A DNA stretch of 64,000 bases, taken from contig NZ_JOBH01000001.1 in NCBI RefSeq assembly GCF_000717745.1, positions 62,001 through 126,000 on the forward strand, in the 5' to 3' direction. This DNA is from Streptomyces violens (GTDB lineage Bacteria; Actinomycetota; Actinomycetes; Streptomycetales; Streptomycetaceae). Under the pieces are notes generated by a model. It was not told the DNA's origin and ran no database searches. It worked only from the letters and a program-made list of their open reading frames with translations. Positions 61,367 to 64,000 of the stretch are shown here, piece by piece; position 1 is the first letter of the stretch, and every line of letters starts with the position of its first letter. The translations under genes and the position numbers were made by a program.

Positions 61367-62308
61367 GTGCTCGTACTCGTCGCTCCCGGCCAAGGCGCTC
61401 AGACGCCCGGCTTCCTGACTCCCTGGCTCGACCTTCCCGGCGTCGAGGACCGGCTGCGTGCCTGGTCCGACGCCATCGACCTCGACCTGGTCCACTACGG
61501 CACGAAGGCGGACGCGGAGGAAATCCGTGACACCGCCGTCGCCCAGCCGCTGCTGGTCGCCTCCGCTCTGGTCTCCGCGCGGCAGCTCTTCGCCACGCCG
61601 GAGGACTTCGCGTCGCTCGTCGGCGCCGCGGCCGGCCACAGCGTCGGTGAGCTCGCTGCCGCCGCGCTGACCGGTGTACTGCCGGACGAGGCCGCCATGG
61701 GTCTCGTACGCAAGCGCGGTCTGGCCATGGCCGAGGCCGCGGCCGTCACCGAGACCGGCATGTCGGCCCTGCTGGGCGGCGAGCCGGAGACGGTCCTGCC
61801 GCATCTGGAGAAGCTGGGCCTGACCCCGGCGAACGTGAACGGCGCGGGCCAGATCGTGGCCGCCGGCACCGCCGCGCAGCTGGCGGCGCTCGCCGAGGAC
61901 AAGCCGGAGGGCACCCGGCGGGTCGTCCCGCTGAAGGTGGCCGGCGCGTTCCACACGGTGCACATGGCCCCGGCGGTCGCGACGCTGGAGTCCGCGGTGG
62001 CCGAGCTGTCCCCCGCCGCTCCGCACACCCGGTACGTCTCGAACAAGGACGGCCAGGTCGTCACCGGCGGCCAGGAGGTCGTGCAGCGGCTGGTGGGCCA
62101 GGTGGCCAACCCGGTCCGCTGGGACCTGTGCATGGAGACCTTCAAGGAACTGGGCGTCACCGCGATGATCGAGGCGGCCCCGGGCGGGACCCTGGTGGGC
62201 CTCGCCAAGCGCGCGCTGCCCGGTGTGAAGACCCTCGCGCTGAAGACCCCGGATGATCTCGACGCGGCGCGCGAGCTGATCGCCGAGCACGCTGCGCCGG
62301 CCGAATAG
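61367..62308 (+). CDS. fabD: Malonyl-CoA:ACP transacylase
   Basis: 313 residues from GTG 61367, giving the family start VLVLVAPGQGAQTPGF; GTG 61361 is 2 codons earlier. Active-site Ser is in AAGHSVGELAA and the catalytic His in GAFHTVHM; AVAQPLLVASAL and the QIVAAGT turn are present. It loads malonyl groups onto ACP. First gene of the fabD-fabH-acpP-fabF operon; 89 nt separate it from fasR, room for the FasR-activated promoter. Confidence 0.96.
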   Translation: MLVLVAPGQGAQTPGFLTPWLDLPGVEDRLRAWSDAIDLDLVHYGTKADAEEIRDTAVAQPLLVASALVSARQLFATPEDFASLVGAAAGHSVGELAAAALTGVLPDEAAMGLVRKRGLAMAEAAAVTETGMSALLGGEPETVLPHLEKLGLTPANVNGAGQIVAAGTAAQLAALAEDKPEGTRRVVPLKVAGAFHTVHMAPAVATLESAVAELSPAAPHTRYVSNKDGQVVTGGQEVVQRLVGQVANPVRWDLCMETFKELGVTAMIEAAPGGTLVGLAKRALPGVKTLALKTPDDLDAARELIAEHAAPAE

Positions 62309-62321
62309 GAGCCACGAGAGC

Positions 62322-63368
62322 ATGACGTCGAAGATCAAACCCGCGAAGGGCGCCCCGTACGCGCGGATCATGGGCGTGGGCGGCTACCGCCCCGTCAATG
62401 TCGTGCCGAACGAGGAGATCCTCAAGTACATCGACTCGTCCGACGAATGGATCCGGTCGCGCTCAGGCATCGCCACGCGCCACTGGGCCGGTCCCGAGGA
62501 GACCGTCGCGGCGATGTCGGTGGAGGCTGCCGGCAAGGCGATCGCCGACGCCGGTATCACGCCGGAGCAGATCGGCGGCGTGATCGTCTCGACGGTCTCG
62601 CACTTCAAGCAGACCCCGGCGGTCGCGACGGAGATCGCGCACCGGATAGGGGCGGGCAAGCCGGCCGCGTTCGACATCTCGGCGGGCTGCGCGGGCTTCG
62701 GTTACGGCCTGACCCTGGCCAAGGGCATGATCACCGACGGCTCCGCGGAGTACGTGCTGGTCATCGGCGTGGAGCGGCTCTCGGACCTGACCGACCTGGA
62801 GGACCGCGCGACGGCCTTCCTCTTCGGTGACGGCGCCGGTGCCGTGGTCGTGGGCCCCGCCCAGGAGCCGGCCATCGGCCCGACGGTCTGGGGCTCGGAG
62901 GGCGACAAGTCCGAGACCATCAAGCAGACCCTGAGCTGGGACGTCTACCGCCGCACCCCGGTGCCCGGCGGCAACGGCCCCGCCGATCAGCTCGCCCTGG
63001 ACGAGATCCGCTACCCGGCGATCACCCAGGAGGGCCAGGCGGTCTTCCGCTGGGCGGTCTTCGAGATGGCCAAGGTCGCCCAGGAGGCCCTGGACGTGGC
63101 CGGCGTCAGCCCGGAGGACCTGGACGTCTTCATCCCGCACCAGGCCAACATGCGGATCATCGACTCGATGGTGAAGACGCTCAAGCTGCCCGAGTCGGTC
63201 ACGGTCGCCCGTGACGTGGAGACCACCGGCAACACCTCGGCCGCCTCGATTCCGCTCGCGATGGAGCGGCTGCTGGCGACCGGTCAGGCCAAGAGCGGCG
63301 ACACCGCGCTCGTCATCGGGTTCGGGGCGGGTCTCGTGTACGCCGCCACGGTCGTTACTCTCCCCTAG
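62322..63368 (+). CDS. fabH: 3-oxoacyl-ACP synthase III
   Basis: 348 residues from ATG 62322, 13 nt after fabD. The triad is Cys123 in SAGCAGFGYG, His in FIPHQANMRII and Asn in TGNTSAASIP. It condenses acyl-CoA primers with malonyl-ACP to start fatty-acid synthesis; in streptomycetes branched primers are accepted. The N-terminus (SDEWIRSRSGIATRHWA) is typical. Confidence 0.97.
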   Translation: MTSKIKPAKGAPYARIMGVGGYRPVNVVPNEEILKYIDSSDEWIRSRSGIATRHWAGPEETVAAMSVEAAGKAIADAGITPEQIGGVIVSTVSHFKQTPAVATEIAHRIGAGKPAAFDISAGCAGFGYGLTLAKGMITDGSAEYVLVIGVERLSDLTDLEDRATAFLFGDGAGAVVVGPAQEPAIGPTVWGSEGDKSETIKQTLSWDVYRRTPVPGGNGPADQLALDEIRYPAITQEGQAVFRWAVFEMAKVAQEALDVAGVSPEDLDVFIPHQANMRIIDSMVKTLKLPESVTVARDVETTGNTSAASIPLAMERLLATGQAKSGDTALVIGFGAGLVYAATVVTLP

Positions 63369-63469
63369 GCAAGATCTACGCAGCACCGACGTCTCCGGAC
63401 GACCCGGCGGCTGTACTGGAACTTCACCGCAACGCACAGTTTCACTCGAAATACACCGAAGGAGCCATC

Positions 63470-63718
63470 ATGGCCGCCACTCAGGAAGAGATCGTCGCCG
63501 GTCTCGCCGAAATCGTGAACGAGATCGCCGGGATCCCCGTTGAGGACGTCCAGCTGGACAAGTCCTTCACCGATGACCTGGACGTCGACTCGCTGTCCAT
63601 GGTCGAGGTCGTCGTCGCCGCCGAGGAGCGCTTCGACGTCAAGATCCCCGACGACGACGTCAAGAACCTCAAGACGGTCGGCGACGCCACCAAGTACATC
63701 CTCGAGCACCAGGGCTGA
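63470..63718 (+). CDS. acpP: Acyl carrier protein
   Basis: 82 residues from ATG 63470 with GAAGGAGCC upstream. Ser41 in DVDSLSMVEVV is the phosphopantetheine site; helix I EEIVAGLAEIVNEIAGI and helix III KIPDDDVKNLKTVGDA are standard. Third gene of the fab operon, with a 101-nt leader that could hold extra control. Confidence 0.97.
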   Translation: MAATQEEIVAGLAEIVNEIAGIPVEDVQLDKSFTDDLDVDSLSMVEVVVAAEERFDVKIPDDDVKNLKTVGDATKYILEHQG

Positions 63719-63794
63719 TCCAGCCCCGCATGTCGCCACCCCGCGGTGGCGCCGTCGATTCTCGACCCCTCTACCTGTGGAGACAAGAATTCCC

Positions 63795-64000
63795 GTGAAC
63801 GCGACCAATCGCACCGTGGTCGTCACCGGTATCGGCGCAACCACACCGCTGGGTGGCGACTCCGCTTCGACCTGGGAAGGTCTGATGGCGGGCCGCTCCG
63901 GCGTGCGACCCCTGGACGACGAACGCTTTGCCGACCTGCCCGTCCGGATGGCCGCCACCGCGGCCGTCGAGCCGGAAGAGGTCCTGCCGCGCCCCGTCGC
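63795..64000 (+). CDS. fabF: 3-oxoacyl-ACP synthase II (3' end beyond window)
   Basis: Starts GTG 63795; 68 codons are visible. The N-terminus reads TVVVTGIGATTPLGGDSAST and WEGLMAGRSGVRPL, the start of KAS II enzymes. The active-site Cys and His lie outside the window. It elongates acyl-ACP chains and closes the fabD-fabH-acpP-fabF operon. Confidence 0.95.
   Translation, partial: MNATNRTVVVTGIGATTPLGGDSASTWEGLMAGRSGVRPLDDERFADLPVRMAATAAVEPEEVLPRPV

Overview
The window is high-GC chromosomal DNA from a Streptomyces or close relative. The signs are strong third-position G/C bias, many GTG starts, 4-nt start/stop overlaps, GGAGG-type ribosome binding sites, and actinobacterial families such as Scr1-type regulators, DUF6879, DUF6230/DUF6114, DUF3052, TerD and FasR. 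From memory, the order from the TerD genes through aceE to fasR-fabD-fabH-acpP-fabF follows the Streptomyces coelicolor core (around SCO2365-SCO2390). Most of the window is vertically inherited chromosome. The clearest exception is a lower-GC accessory block at about 7.2-9.4 kb.

Layout. 0-3.2 kb: a truncated DinB protein, then a divergent steroid-type thiolase and CYP125-like P450 with KstR-like boxes between them. 3.3-7.1 kb: secreted and membrane DUF6230/DUF6114 proteins, a third secreted protein and a ProP-type transporter. 7.2-9.4 kb: small ORFs, DUF6879 and an Scr1-type regulator. 9.5-16 kb: monooxygenase, acetyltransferase, an exporter fused to a MarR domain, a zinc-ribbon/peptidoglycan-binding membrane protein, a HAD phosphatase, and a metal-homeostasis pair (Gdt1/TMEM165 and UPF0014/FetB families). 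A yybP-ykoY manganese riboswitch separates that pair, and its 5' end overlaps the 3' end of the upstream gene. 16-26 kb: secreted HNH nuclease, PhoD phosphatase, DoxX, SodC-like protein, DedA, Usp, methyltransferase, GT39 and a hydrolase. 26-29.7 kb: a STAS protein carrying a tandem-repeat insertion, an ATPase-like protein, an FAD oxidoreductase and tRNA-Val(UAC). 30-34 kb: a coiled-coil protein, DUF4383, the KDPG aldolase-KDG kinase operon and an FmdB-like protein.

34-43 kb is a tellurite/stress (Ter) locus. A three-gene overlapping operon (CitE-like lyase, phosphoribosyltransferase-StiP fusion, HAD) faces a TerD protein with a Pro/Gly/Tyr tail. Beyond it lie a TerA-like protein, a DUF475 TerC-like membrane protein, two TerD paralogues, AhpE-type peroxiredoxin and DUF3052. 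aceE follows. 47.6-60 kb holds a protease-inhibitor-like protein, a MFS/TetR pair, two DUF1023 hydrolase paralogues on either side of a two-component system, an acyltransferase, a MerR/serine-hydrolase divergent pair and a pirin. The window ends in the fatty-acid synthase operon with its activator FasR; fabF is cut by the window edge.

The observations most worth following are the riboswitch/stop-codon overlap, the Ter locus fusion, the KstR-like control of the thiolase/P450 pair, the repeat-bearing STAS protein, and the Scr1/DUF6879 block with its small companion ORFs. All functional calls come from reading the sequence and family knowledge; no database search was run.
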